Source: Armatimonadota bacterium
GTDB lineage: Bacteria > Bacteroidota > Ignavibacteria > OLB7
DNA: 64,000 bases
Reading direction: 5' to 3'
NCBI GenBank assembly: GCA_020850315.1
Contig: JADZEY010000124.1
Span: 1-64,000, forward strand
Shown: positions 52,454-61,784 of the stretch, one piece after another
How the letters are laid out: each line of letters starts with the position of its first letter
Numbering within the stretch: position 1 is the stretch's first letter
Notes under the pieces: generated by a model
Databases searched by the model: none
The model's input: the letters and a program-made list of their open reading frames with translations, nothing else
Told to the model about the DNA's origin: nothing
Position numbers and translations under genes: made by a program

Positions 52454-55400
52454 TTATTTCACCATCATCATCCACCCGCTTGCCGACCAGTGGCCACTGG
52501 TGAGATGGTAGCGATACAGCCCGCTGGGGTGGCCGCGGCCATCCCACTCCACAACATAGCGTCCGGGTTGCATTGGGGCATCAACCAAGGTCTCCACAAG
52601 GTTTCCGGCGGCATCGAACAGCTCAAGCCGTGTGGGGCCATCAAGCCCGATGGAGAACGTGATCTCGGTTGTTGGATTGAAGGGGTTTGGGTGGTTCCCT
52701 TCCAGCGCGTAGTTGGCATCGCCGATCTCGATGAACCGCATATTGGCTCCGCAAATCGGGTCCAACGTCACGCACCCCACGGCTTCCGGGATCACGGTGC
52801 AGATATTCCCCACCGGTGTCAGTTGCGCCCGTAGGCAGGAGTGAGTAGTGCTGCGGAAATAGACCAAGAACCCAAGCTCCATCAGCGTCCCGGGCCCGGT
52901 GGCGTAGGTGAACGGGGTTGCAACCAGCAGCACGCGGTAGTGGCCTGGTTTCCGTTCTATCACGTGGGCGTACCAGCCAGCCATCAATGTTCCAGCAAAA
53001 AACTCCTCACGTAGGGCCATCATCCCGTCGTCGAACGTGAGGTCGAGCAGCAGTGAGTCTATCTGCGCCGCGTCCAGCGGGTCATCCAGGACAATCGGCA
53101 CGCGCAGATACGCTCCGGCGGTGACTTGATAATCATCAATCCGCAGCCGCGCAGTCCGGGGGGATGGGTCCACCACCACTGTCACTTGGTCGCTATCGCT
53201 GCACCCTTCGGCGTTCGTGACCCGCAGGAAGTAGGTTGTGGTAATCGTTGGCCGGGCTTCTGGCGATTGGCAATCGGTGCAGCTAAGCCCGTCGGCGGGG
53301 CTCCATCGGTAGGTTGTTGCGCTGTCGGCGCGTAGCTGTGCGGCATCGCCCAAGCAGATTTTCGCGTCATCCCCAGCGTTGGCCACAACGGCGGGGTTCA
53401 CCGTCACCGTCACCGAGTCAACGGCTTGGCAGATGCCTGCGCTTTGGGCCGTTAGCCGGTAGGTGGTGGTGGCGGCAGGGCTGGCGATTGGGTTCAGGCA
53501 ATCGGTGCAGCTAAGCCCGGTTGTGGGTTGCCACGCATAGCTTGCGGCGGGGCCGCTGGCGTTCAGCCGGACGCTATCGCCACGGCAGATGCGTTGTTCA
53601 TCGCCAGCATCCACCGCCAGCGTGCTGACCACTGTCACCAGAACAGTATCAACTCCATCGCACGTTCCGGGAGCCGACGAGGTGACGATGTAGCGAGTGG
53701 TGGAAGTTGGGTTGGCAATCGGTGCGGCGCAATCGCTACAGCTTAGTCCGGTTGCGGGGGCCCAGCGGTAGCTGCTGCCTCCGGTTGCGCGAAGCTGAAC
53801 ACGTTCGCCGGCGCAGATTGTGGTAGCATCGGGGGTTGCCGTGACGGTTGGCGCGGGCTTGATGAACACCGTGACGCTATCCACCGCCACACATCCGGCA
53901 GCGGTGCGGGCGGTGATCCGGTAGGTGGTTGTTTGTTGGGGGCGTGCGGTTGGGCGTGGGCAATCGGTGCAGCTAAGATCCGCCGAAGCATCCCACCCCA
54001 GCGTTCCATCGCCTCCACCTTGCAGCTCAACCGCTTGCCCCGCGCAGATTGTGGTATCGGGCCCCGCAGTGACGTTTGGCCGCGGGTTGACGGTGATGGT
54101 TTGGGTGGTGGTGTCGTATCCCAGCTCATCGCTGGCGATTGGTTTGCTGGCAATCAAGCGCACTTGGAAACTGCCGGGGGTGTCGTAGCAGATGTTGCGC
54201 GGATTCTGTTCGGTGGAGGCACTCACCCTTGCTCCATCGAACTGCCACTCCCATCCGGTGGGATTGTTGCTGGTGCGGTCAATAAAATTCAGGCACTGGC
54301 CAACACAAATCGTCAGCCGGTCGGGGGCAAACATTGCCCGCGGGGGAAGGCACGCGCTATCGGCGGGAAGGCTGTAGCTATCAACGTTGTTCGGCAATCC
54401 CCACAGCGACTCCATGCTGCCAAGCGAAACCCCGTTCAGCACAAACCCGCATCCGCCCCCCGCGGCGTTTGGATTGTTGATAACCGCAAGGTGGTTAGCA
54501 GCAAGCACAGCAATGTAGAGCTTCCCATCCGGCCCAGCCATGATAGTCCCAAGCGAATCGGCCAAGGCCACAACTTGGCGCGAGTTGATGATTGCCGCAG
54601 CCGAGGGGTTGGAAAGATCGAACTGATAGAGGGTGTCCTTGTTGGGGCGCGGGGTGTTGGCAACAACATCGTGGGCGCGGGAGATGTAGAGCTTGGTGTT
54701 ATTGGGTGAGAAGCAAGCGCCGTAATCGTAGCCGTTGCCGTTCAGGATTCGGATCACGTTGCTGAAGGTGCCGGTGCGGTTATCGAAATCGAGCAGCTCC
54801 ACAAAGCTGGGGCGGGGTTGTTGCTGGAAATTATTCCAAACAACCACGGCAACTTTCTTCCCATCGGGTGAGGTTTTCATCCACCCTTCCGACCGATTGA
54901 TTCCTTCGGGTGAGTGAGGCGCGCCAATCTGGGTCATCACCGTGTCCACAATCCCTTTTGGCGAAAGCCGGAAGGCGTAGAATCGGGCATCGCCACGGCC
55001 ATGCGCCAGAATCCACCAATCGCGCCCGTTGCAGTGGCGCACCGCCGTCAGTTTCTCGGAAGAAGAAGGAAGCACCACGGTATTTTTTTCTCCCACATCC
55101 CCCAATCCATTATCGGCGTTCATATCAATCACCGAAAGGGTGAGTGCTTCGTTTGGGTCACCGCTGAACGATTCCGGGGCGGGGCTGATAAACAGCGCGT
55201 AGCGTTTCCCGGAAGCATCGCCGGGCCAGGGGAGGATTAGCCCCGATTGCACGCTGTTATCGCTGCCGCGTATCCGGTCGCCGTTCGGCATCTGCTGGTG
55301 GTTCCGATTCCAGACCACAAGGCCGTTGGTGTAGAACAGCAACTGCCCGGTTTGCGGATCGCTGAAACTGGCACTTCCTTCGCGGCTAGACAATGCCCCA

Positions 55401-55576
55401 CCGTACAGTGGGACCGGGGTGCCGCTGCTGAAATCAAGCCCTGCGTTCCTTCCAAAAAACCAGATGTTGTACTGTTTCTGGGCATGGAGTAACGAAGGGA
55501 GGATAAGCAGGGCGAACAGGAGGAACAACCTCCAGCAACAATGGAGTTGGCGCAGCGGTGTGGGAAGGTTCATCAT
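52454..55576 (-). CDS. Surface protein with PKD and Ig-like repeats, FlgD-type C-terminus
   Basis: A 1040-residue exported protein with a signal peptide (LFLLFALLILPSLLHAQ). The first 400 residues form a propeller-like domain (YNIWFFGRNAGLDFSSG, SPNNTKLYISR). A PKD domain follows (ICVGQCLNFIDRTSNNPTGW). Four Ig-like repeats of 76-77 residues then share TICAGxxVxL, GLSCxDC and TTTYxxT. After a cohesin-like domain, the C-terminus has NHPNPFNPTTEITFSI, LELFDAAGNLV and HPSGLYRYHL, a FlgD/T9SS-type sorting domain. Two adjacent ATG codons (55576, 55573) are possible starts. It is probably an adhesin or other cell-surface protein. Confidence 0.83.
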   Translation of the reverse strand: MMNLPTPLRQLHCCWRLFLLFALLILPSLLHAQKQYNIWFFGRNAGLDFSSGTPVPLYGGALSSREGSASFSDPQTGQLLFYTNGLVVWNRNHQQMPNGDRIRGSDNSVQSGLILPWPGDASGKRYALFISPAPESFSGDPNEALTLSVIDMNADNGLGDVGEKNTVVLPSSSEKLTAVRHCNGRDWWILAHGRGDARFYAFRLSPKGIVDTVMTQIGAPHSPEGINRSEGWMKTSPDGKKVAVVVWNNFQQQPRPSFVELLDFDNRTGTFSNVIRILNGNGYDYGACFSPNNTKLYISRAHDVVANTPRPNKDTLYQFDLSNPSAAAIINSRQVVALADSLGTIMAGPDGKLYIAVLAANHLAVINNPNAAGGGCGFVLNGVSLGSMESLWGLPNNVDSYSLPADSACLPPRAMFAPDRLTICVGQCLNFIDRTSNNPTGWEWQFDGARVSASTEQNPRNICYDTPGSFQVRLIASKPIASDELGYDTTTQTITVNPRPNVTAGPDTTICAGQAVELQGGGDGTLGWDASADLSCTDCPRPTARPQQTTTYRITARTAAGCVAVDSVTVFIKPAPTVTATPDATTICAGERVQLRATGGSSYRWAPATGLSCSDCAAPIANPTSTTRYIVTSSAPGTCDGVDTVLVTVVSTLAVDAGDEQRICRGDSVRLNASGPAASYAWQPTTGLSCTDCLNPIASPAATTTYRLTAQSAGICQAVDSVTVTVNPAVVANAGDDAKICLGDAAQLRADSATTYRWSPADGLSCTDCQSPEARPTITTTYFLRVTNAEGCSDSDQVTVVVDPSPRTARLRIDDYQVTAGAYLRVPIVLDDPLDAAQIDSLLLDLTFDDGMMALREEFFAGTLMAGWYAHVIERKPGHYRVLLVATPFTYATGPGTLMELGFLVYFRSTTHSCLRAQLTPVGNICTVIPEAVGCVTLDPICGANMRFIEIGDANYALEGNHPNPFNPTTEITFSIGLDGPTRLELFDAAGNLVETLVDAPMQPGRYVVEWDGRGHPSGLYRYHLTSGHWSASGWMMMVK
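53130..54060 (-). repeat. Tandem Ig-repeat coding units
   Basis: The block CAATCGGTGCAGCTAAG recurs at 53271, 53499 and 53961, with a diverged version at 53730. The period of 228-231 bases equals one Ig-like domain. The near-identity of this block suggests recent duplication or gene conversion. Confidence 0.75.
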
Positions 55577-55666
55577 GGCCTCGGTATAGTCTGTTCACAA
55601 ACGCATTGGCAGCGGGGAAGAGTTCCGCAAAAAAATACGACAACGCAACCGCCAGAATACTAACAA

Positions 55667-55704
55667 AGCGGTGGCACTCTGAAGAAATTCAGAGTGCCAC
55701 CGCT
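55667..55704 (-). terminator. Terminator of the WD40 gene
   Basis: A perfect 17-base stem (55667-55683 with 55688-55704; core GCGGTGGCACTCTGAA) around a four-base loop. On the minus strand the stem runs into TTTGTT. It is 32 bases past the WD40 gene stop. Confidence 0.7.
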
Positions 55705-55735
55705 TCTATTTTCCGAAAACGATTACCGGAATACT

Positions 55736-57022
55736 CTACTGAGCCTTCACCAATGTTTGGACGGCGTTCCATCCATCGCCTTCCACGCGGCAGTAGTAGA
55801 TGCCTGCCGGAAGCTGGCTGGGGTTCCAGACAGCGGTGTATTCGCCACGTTCTGCTTCCCCTTCAAACAAGGTTCCAACTTCAACGCCCAGCGTGTTGTA
55901 GGCTTTCACCGTTATTGGCCCCGGCTGCGGAGCGGTGAACTGAAGCGTGGTTTGCGCCACAAACGGGTTGGGCTGGCCACGCAATCCAATGGCAGCTGCG
56001 GCAAGTGTTTGCGTGTTCACACCAGTTGGGACTGGGAGGTTGGAGTTCCAGATAATCAGCGCGCCGTCGTCGGCAGTGCCGGAAGCGACGTAGCGATGAT
56101 TGGGCGAGACCGCAACGGCCGATTGCGCCACCGGATACTCATCGTAAGTGGTGAAGACTGCGCCAGTGTTGGTTTCCCACACCATCACGGTTCCATCCTG
56201 CGAACCGGACACCAAGTAGCGTCCGTCGCGGGTGAAGCTAAGGGCGTTGATCGCCTCGGTATGGCCCACCATCCGGCGGATCAGCTCACCAGTGTTGGCG
56301 TTCCAGAGTTTCACCACACGGTCGCTTCCGCCGGTGGCAATCACTGCACCATTTGGCGAGACAGTGATGGCGTAGAACGGGCGGGTGTGGGCGCGGAACG
56401 ATGTCAGCGAATCAATCACCGTGGCGGTGTTGAACACCTGCACGTTACCATCGCCAAACACGGTGGCAACCACTGCGCCGTTTGGCGAACACGCCACCGC
56501 ATTGAAGGAGCTTTGGGAATACAGGCGGATGCTGCGGGCAATCTCACCACTGCTAACCCGCAACAATCGGAGGTCGTAGGTGTTGATGTTCAGCGGCGGT
56601 TTTCCGACAATCAGCGATGAGACTGGGACGTAGGGTTGATCCGGCATGGTGGCCAGCGATTGGCCAAAGGTTTGCGGAGCATATTGGCCGTTCAGTTGCC
56701 CTGTTGCAATGTCCCACGTGCGAACCAAACCATTGTTGATAACGGTGAGCATTTTGTTATCGGCACTAAAAGATAGGCCAGTGGCATAATCGTAGCCACC
56801 AACATCGGGCAGAGTCCGAACCAGATTTCCGGTTGCCACATCCCACACTTTCGCCGAATCGCTTGGGCCAATGGCAGCCACGTATTGGGAATTGGGCGAG
56901 AAGCAGACGCGGCTAACGGTGAATTTGCCGGGCCATGCCGACCAATGAATCCGGCTTCCTTGAGCATAGGAAGCACAAGCAGCAACCAACAGGAAGCTGA
57001 GTACCAACGTAGTTTTGCGCAT
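55736..57022 (-). CDS. WD40-repeat exported protein with T9SS-type sorting domain
   Basis: A 428-residue protein. The ATG at 57022 is fixed by an AAGGAGAAAC ribosome-binding site six bases upstream, in preference to the in-frame ATG at 57058. The signal sequence is MRKTTLVLSFLLVAACASYAQ. VAAC could be a lipobox, but ASYAQ is also a good ordinary cleavage site. About seven WD40 blades follow, such as AVIATGGSDRVVKLWNANTG and YLVSGSQDGTVMVWETNTG. The last 75 residues (GQPNPFVAQTTLQFTA, VKAYNTLGVEVG, LPAGIYYCRV) are a FlgD/T9SS sorting domain. It is likely a surface scaffold; no partner is evident. Confidence 0.88.
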   Translation of the reverse strand: MRKTTLVLSFLLVAACASYAQGSRIHWSAWPGKFTVSRVCFSPNSQYVAAIGPSDSAKVWDVATGNLVRTLPDVGGYDYATGLSFSADNKMLTVINNGLVRTWDIATGQLNGQYAPQTFGQSLATMPDQPYVPVSSLIVGKPPLNINTYDLRLLRVSSGEIARSIRLYSQSSFNAVACSPNGAVVATVFGDGNVQVFNTATVIDSLTSFRAHTRPFYAITVSPNGAVIATGGSDRVVKLWNANTGELIRRMVGHTEAINALSFTRDGRYLVSGSQDGTVMVWETNTGAVFTTYDEYPVAQSAVAVSPNHRYVASGTADDGALIIWNSNLPVPTGVNTQTLAAAAIGLRGQPNPFVAQTTLQFTAPQPGPITVKAYNTLGVEVGTLFEGEAERGEYTAVWNPSQLPAGIYYCRVEGDGWNAVQTLVKAQ

Positions 57023-57378
57023 GATGTGTTTCTCCTTGGTGCGTTTTCCGCGCATCACACAAAGCGTGAGCGGAATAGCGAATGACTATAATGAGCGGGG
57101 AAGAATGCAGCAGCCGATTATCCCGGCATTGTTCCTTGCTGATGAAGGATGGGGAGCCAAAATAAACACCTTTGCAAGAAACCAGCAAGAGTTCTTAGTG
57201 GCGGAAGAATAATTCTTTATGATTCTTCCGACTGATTACCTTGTGAAGTTCCAATGTAAGATGCAATTTTGCCGCCCCTGCTGCTTCTACCTGTGCGGAA
57301 TCCTACGCATCCTGTCCTGCAATACGGCAATTCAACAGCAACACAATACAATCAACCACTTACCGAGGTACGTGCGCT
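57023..57378. other. Divergent intergenic region
   Basis: 356 bases between the WD40 gene and the second metalloprotease gene. It holds the AAGGAG of the WD40 gene at its left end and a nine-base inverted repeat, CGGAAGAAT/ATTCTTCCG (57202-57210 with 57222-57230). No gene or clear promoter box is seen. Confidence 0.45.
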
Positions 57379-59184
57379 ATGTCACGACTGAACCGACTTC
57401 TTCTATGGGCTGGGATAACCGCTGCAATGGCCAACCAAAGCATTGCCCAAACCTTCGATCACGATCATGCCGACGAACCTGCCGTCCCAAGCAAAGGGGT
57501 CTGCGGCACAATGCTGAACAGCAACGTTGACTGGAAAACCGCGCTGGAGCGCACCAAGCAGGAAGACCCAGAAACCTACCAGTGGATGGTCTCTTCGGCA
57601 AAATCGAAGAAAGAAATCAGCCAACTGCTGCGGACTTCTGGAGATTTTGAGTTCAAGATGTACAGCTATGCTACCGAGAAGTACGTTAAAATTCCGGCAA
57701 CAGCAGTGGCCCAGGGAAGGAACTTCCGTTTATGGGTGGATGACAAGTACCTGAACGTAGCAACCCCAACCGTCATTACCAACATGGCTCGCGTCTTTGA
57801 TACGGCCACGCAGGGGACGTTAGAACCTATTTCGCGTAACCCCAAACAAGGATTTATTAGTAACGATAAGGATGTGTTTGGCCTTCCCTTGAAGAATGCG
57901 TATTGGGACGACACCCTTACCGACTTCCTTATCACTTTCACCGATGGCAATGCGCCATCAGGTGGAGTTGTTGGGGGGTTCTTTTCACCAATTGACCAAG
58001 AAGACCCGAACGTTGTGCCAGCTTCCAATGGCATGAATATCCTCTATATCAACTACAAAAGCGTTGGGAATATTTATAGCCTTACCAGCACCCTGGCGCA
58101 TGAGTATCAGCACCTAATCCACTACGCACGGAAACGCCCAAGCCTTAGCCTCTATAACGAAGGATGCAGCGAGGTGGCAAGCATTCTTAATGGCTACATT
58201 GACCGCAGGGATCTGAACTACTTAAACAACACGAACATCAATTTTTTCCGTTGGACTCGTGCTACCAGCGAAGCCAGTGCGGAGGAGGTTCTTGCTGATT
58301 ATACCCGTGGAATGACTTGGGTTCACTATCTCAGCGAGCAGTTCGGCGAGTTATTCCTGTACGAGCTTGCCGGCGCCGCCACCGACAGCATGGCCCGTGT
58401 TGATTACGCACTAAACAAAATTGGCCGGACTGACATCACGTGGCGTGAGGTCTTTAAAGGCTTTGCCGCCGCACTGTATGCCCAAGCCAACGGGAATGAT
58501 TCGCGCTATAAATTCAAATACCGGTTGCCGCAAAGCGGCAGCGCACGGGCACGCGCCACCGCCAGCTACTCGGGCAAGGATTATCCATCGAACGGATCCG
58601 TTAAGCTAGAGCCATATGGCATTGCCTACTACGTGTACAACGACACGTCAGGTGCCATGAAATTCCGGTTTACGCCGGGGCAAGGCCTTGCTAACAACGA
58701 TTGCGCTGTAATGGCCGTTAACTTCATGGCAAGCAGCACCGTCCCAGAAAACGTACGGGACATTCCGGTAGGTGAGGACGTTCTGGTTGCGCAAGGGAGC
58801 AAACCGTACCGCCGCGTTGTGCTTGCGGTGATGAACATGACCGGCCAACCCCAAACCGTCACCTGGACCACATCAACCCAAGTGCTTGGTGTGGATAACG
58901 AGGAAGCCGCACACCGTGCCGGCATTGGCTTCACGGCGGTTGCGCCAAACCCTGTTGCACGTGTGGCCACGCTTGGCTTCACCACCGCAGGCTCGGCTCC
59001 GGTAAGCATCACACTCTACAATGCCGCCGGCGAAATTGCCGCCACCCTGGCCGATAACAACGTCATGGAGTCAGGCCAGCAGACCATCCTTCTGGATGTC
59101 AGCAACCTGCCAAATGGCGTGTATCGCGCACGGCTGGTGCAAGGCGAGTACAGCGTAAGCCGCTCCATTGTGGTGCTGAAATAA
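57379..59184 (+). CDS. HExxH zinc metalloprotease with T9SS sorting domain, paralog
   Basis: A 601-residue exported protease, paralog of 35268-37058. The signal peptide spans residues 1-24 and is followed by a His/Asp-rich FDHDHADE. Zinc-binding HEYQHLIH lies at 241-248, and the downstream NEGCSEVASILNGY supplies the probable third ligand. The C-terminal 85 residues (TAVAPNPVARVATLGFTT, ITLYNAAGEIAATL, LPNGVYRARL) are a T9SS type A domain. The mature domains align throughout with the other copy, apart from small insertions. It may be a secreted protease with different substrates or expression. A strong terminator follows. Confidence 0.87.
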   Translation: MSRLNRLLLWAGITAAMANQSIAQTFDHDHADEPAVPSKGVCGTMLNSNVDWKTALERTKQEDPETYQWMVSSAKSKKEISQLLRTSGDFEFKMYSYATEKYVKIPATAVAQGRNFRLWVDDKYLNVATPTVITNMARVFDTATQGTLEPISRNPKQGFISNDKDVFGLPLKNAYWDDTLTDFLITFTDGNAPSGGVVGGFFSPIDQEDPNVVPASNGMNILYINYKSVGNIYSLTSTLAHEYQHLIHYARKRPSLSLYNEGCSEVASILNGYIDRRDLNYLNNTNINFFRWTRATSEASAEEVLADYTRGMTWVHYLSEQFGELFLYELAGAATDSMARVDYALNKIGRTDITWREVFKGFAAALYAQANGNDSRYKFKYRLPQSGSARARATASYSGKDYPSNGSVKLEPYGIAYYVYNDTSGAMKFRFTPGQGLANNDCAVMAVNFMASSTVPENVRDIPVGEDVLVAQGSKPYRRVVLAVMNMTGQPQTVTWTTSTQVLGVDNEEAAHRAGIGFTAVAPNPVARVATLGFTTAGSAPVSITLYNAAGEIAATLADNNVMESGQQTILLDVSNLPNGVYRARLVQGEYSVSRSIVVLK

Positions 59185-59224
59185 GCCACCTCTCTCTCTC
59201 TGGCAAACACTCACGATTCATCAG

Positions 59225-59258
59225 TCCCCCGGGTTCATCCAGCCCGGGGGATTTTTTT
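59225..59258 (+). terminator. Rho-independent terminator
   Basis: TCCCCCGGG (59225-59233) pairs with CCCGGGGGA (59243-59251) around a nine-base loop and is followed by seven T. It lies 40 bases after the metalloprotease stop. Confidence 0.9.
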
Positions 59259-59304
59259 CTTTCCTGTTGTTCTGGATGCTTCTCTATTTCCCCTCCTTCC
59301 CCCC

Positions 59305-59312
59305 TATTTTTG
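59305..59312 (+). promoter_or_regulatory. TATTTTTG promoter-like box before ion channel gene
   Basis: TATTTTTG fits TAnnTTTG and lies 52 bases before the ATG at 59365. No TTTG -33 element sits at the right distance. Confidence 0.3.
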
Positions 59313-59364
59313 GCATAGCAACAACCGCCGTTGCCGGAAAGACACGTTTGCCAACAACCTTGCG

Positions 59365-60204
59365 ATGAACAGAACATCACCGTCGGCTGCCAACCGGGCG
59401 CGTAAGCATATTTACGATCTGCTGCTTAGCCCAGCAATCGACACCCGTGCGGAGTATTGGATGCGAGTAGGCATCGCCGTGCTGATTTTTGTGAACGTGC
59501 TAATTGTCATTCTGGAAACTGTTCCGGAGGTACACGCCGCCTGCGACCAGCTTTTTCAGATGATTGAGGTGTTCTCCGTAGCAGTCTTTGCGGTGGAATA
59601 TGTGCTCCGTTTGTGGGCGATTGTGGAGGAGCCAGGTTTCCGCCACCCGTTGTGGGGGCGGGTGCGCTATTTCTTCACCTTCTTTGCATTGATTGATCTG
59701 TTTGCAATTCTCCCATTTTTCCTTCCGCACCTTATCAGTGCCGACCTGCTGATTGTCCGGGCATTGCGGCTGTTCCGGTTAATTCGGGTGCTGAAGCTGG
59801 GTCGCTACTCCACCAGCTTCGAGATGATGGCGCGGGTGTTGCGAAAGAAACGAGAGGAGATGTTCTCTTCAATGTTCGTGCTGGTTATCATCCTCATCAT
59901 CTCCTCCTCCATGATGTACTTTATTGAACATGAAGCGCAACCAAAAGCCTTCCCGAACATCCCCGCTGCGTTGTGGTGGGGGGTTGCAACCTTAACCACC
60001 ATTGGTTACGGCGATATCTATCCAATCACCGCACTTGGCAAAGTGTTTGCGGCCATCAGTGCAATTTTAAGCGTTGGGATTGTGGCCTTGCCATCAGGCA
60101 TTATCGTCACGGGGTTTATTGAAGAGATGCAAAGCCGGTTGGTCAAAAAAGAGACCCCGCCGCAACCGCGCCAATGCCCACATTGTGGGAGGCTTGTTGA
60201 GTAG
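59365..60204 (+). CDS. Voltage-gated-type potassium channel
   Basis: A 279-residue six-span channel of the Kv/KvAP type. S1-S4 are visible, with the voltage-sensor helix S4 rich in regularly spaced arginines (RALRLFRLIRVLKLGRY). The pore loop contains the selectivity filter TTIGYGD between S5 and S6. The C-terminus is short and ends in CPHCGR, half of a zinc-ribbon-like pair. It should conduct potassium across the inner membrane. The MgtC-family gene follows after 79 bases on the same strand, so they may form one unit. Confidence 0.92.
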   Translation: MNRTSPSAANRARKHIYDLLLSPAIDTRAEYWMRVGIAVLIFVNVLIVILETVPEVHAACDQLFQMIEVFSVAVFAVEYVLRLWAIVEEPGFRHPLWGRVRYFFTFFALIDLFAILPFFLPHLISADLLIVRALRLFRLIRVLKLGRYSTSFEMMARVLRKKREEMFSSMFVLVIILIISSSMMYFIEHEAQPKAFPNIPAALWWGVATLTTIGYGDIYPITALGKVFAAISAILSVGIVALPSGIIVTGFIEEMQSRLVKKETPPQPRQCPHCGRLVE

Positions 60205-60283
60205 TAGCTCTATCTTCTTGCTCTGCTGCACACCACCTTCCCACTGCTTGCGCCATCCCCATTCTGCCTGTAGTTTCGCAGCC

Positions 60284-60997
60284 ATGGAAACCACTTTTGA
60301 AAGCATTGATCAACTGCTGCGGTTGGCGCCGGGGTTCGCCTTAAAATTTCTTGTCGCCGTTTTGTGTGGCGGAGCCATTGGGATGGAGCGGGAGACAACC
60401 GGAAAACCAGCTGGGTTGCGAACCAGCATCATCGTCTGTGTTGGCTCGATGATCTTTACGGTGATGAGCATGGAAATGGCCAAAGCAACCAACGTGTCGG
60501 ACCCGACCCGTATTGCTGCGCAGATTGTTTCCGGCATCGGCTTTTTGGGTGCCGGCGCAATCCTGCACGAGAAAGGGAACATTGTGAAAGGGATGACGAC
60601 CGCAGCAATCATCTGGCTGATGGCCTCAATTGGAATGATGATCGGTGCCGGATTTTTGCTTAGTGCCTGCATTGTTAGCGGCGCAATCGTGGTGATGATC
60701 CTTGCGCTGCATCGCTTGGAGCTTCGCATCCACCGCCGTGCCTCCCGTCCCTACTACTTTTTGATTGATCCCATCCCCCCAACGCAGCAGCGGGTGCTGG
60801 CATTGCTGGATTTGTTCGAGGAGAGCATTGACACGTACACCATCGAGAAAGGGAGCGAGGCGAACGCCCCCAGCCTGCTGACGTTCTATTTTTTTGGCGC
60901 AAAATCCGAACGCCGCCGATTGCTGGAAGCCCTGTATAATCTGAAGGGAGTTCACACCATGCGGCGGCCTGGACTTGGGAAGGAGGAACCAAAGTAA
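60284..60997 (+). CDS. MgtC/SapB family membrane protein
   Basis: A 237-residue protein. The ATG at 60284 is chosen because the family signature starts soon after. Membrane segments carry GGAIGMERETTGKPAGLRT, then QIVSGIGFLGAGAI and VKGMTTAAIIWLMASIGM, all diagnostic for MgtC/SapB. The last 85 residues form an ACT-like soluble domain, as in MgtC-type proteins. Members have been linked to magnesium limitation and control of membrane ATPases. The exact activity here is unknown. Confidence 0.9.
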   Translation: METTFESIDQLLRLAPGFALKFLVAVLCGGAIGMERETTGKPAGLRTSIIVCVGSMIFTVMSMEMAKATNVSDPTRIAAQIVSGIGFLGAGAILHEKGNIVKGMTTAAIIWLMASIGMMIGAGFLLSACIVSGAIVVMILALHRLELRIHRRASRPYYFLIDPIPPTQQRVLALLDLFEESIDTYTIEKGSEANAPSLLTFYFFGAKSERRRLLEALYNLKGVHTMRRPGLGKEEPK

Positions 60998-61160
60998 CGG
61001 CAGCATAGGCGATACGTGCCATTCGGCAAAACCGCCCAGTGCCCGCTTGCTACGGTCGGTATGAATCGTAATTTGTGGCGGCTGCAACAACCAGAATAGT
61101 TTGCGCGTCTCTCAGCCCCACGTTCCAGCAATGCAGTAGATGCAAGTAAGCCGATAGATC

Positions 61161-61733
61161 ATGATCCAGTTTAGTTCCAACGCCAACGACTCTAATCCCC
61201 AACGCCGCTACACCCAGGAGCAGGTGGAGGCGATCCTGCAGCGCGCATTGCAACGCCAGCAGGTGAACAACAGCGGCAACATCAGCCACGATGACTTAAT
61301 CGAAACAGCACAAGAGCTTGGGATTGACCCATCGCAGCTGGAAATGGCAATCATGGAGCAATCGGAAGTGGGCGAAGTGGAGGATGCAAAAAAAACATGG
61401 ATTGCCCAGCAAAAACGGAGCTTCCATGAACACCTCCGCTCCTACCTTATCATCAACGGAATACTGCTGCTGATTAACATCATGACCGGCGACCCATTCT
61501 GGGCCATGTGGCCAATTTTGGGGTGGGGCATCGGGCTTGCCTTCGATGCCGCCAACACCTTCTGGCCAAGCGATAAGGAGATAGAGAAAGGAGCGCGGAA
61601 GGTGGTGCAACGCCAAATGCGCGAACGCCAGAAACAGCAACGCGAACTGCAACGCCAGCAAAAATTCACTATCGAGACAAAAGGGAGTAAGCTGGTGATC
61701 CAAAAAGGAAATAAACGGCTGGAAATTGGATAA
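61161..61733 (+). CDS. 2TM-domain protein
   Basis: A 190-residue membrane protein. The N-terminal 60 residues are helical (YTQEQVEAILQRALQRQQ, LIETAQELGIDPSQLEMAI). Then FHEHLRSYLIINGILLLIN and PILGWGIGLAFDAANTFW form the paired helices of the 2TM domain. A Gln/Arg-rich coiled coil and a short beta tail end the protein. Such proteins are common in bacteria and their function is not established. The gene stands alone and its stop codon is part of the following terminator. Confidence 0.8.
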   Translation: MIQFSSNANDSNPQRRYTQEQVEAILQRALQRQQVNNSGNISHDDLIETAQELGIDPSQLEMAIMEQSEVGEVEDAKKTWIAQQKRSFHEHLRSYLIINGILLLINIMTGDPFWAMWPILGWGIGLAFDAANTFWPSDKEIEKGARKVVQRQMRERQKQQRELQRQQKFTIETKGSKLVIQKGNKRLEIG

Positions 61734-61758
61734 GGGAGGCACAGCCTCCCTTTTTTTT
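61732..61758 (+). terminator. Rho-independent terminator overlapping a stop codon
   Basis: AAGGGAGGC (61732-61740), loop ACA, GCCTCCCTT (61744-61752), then a run of T. The stop codon of the 2TM gene lies in the 5' arm. It also lies just beyond the convergent outer-membrane protein gene. Confidence 0.9.
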
Positions 61759-61784
61759 GCCCTCTGCAATCCACGCGCGGCTGT

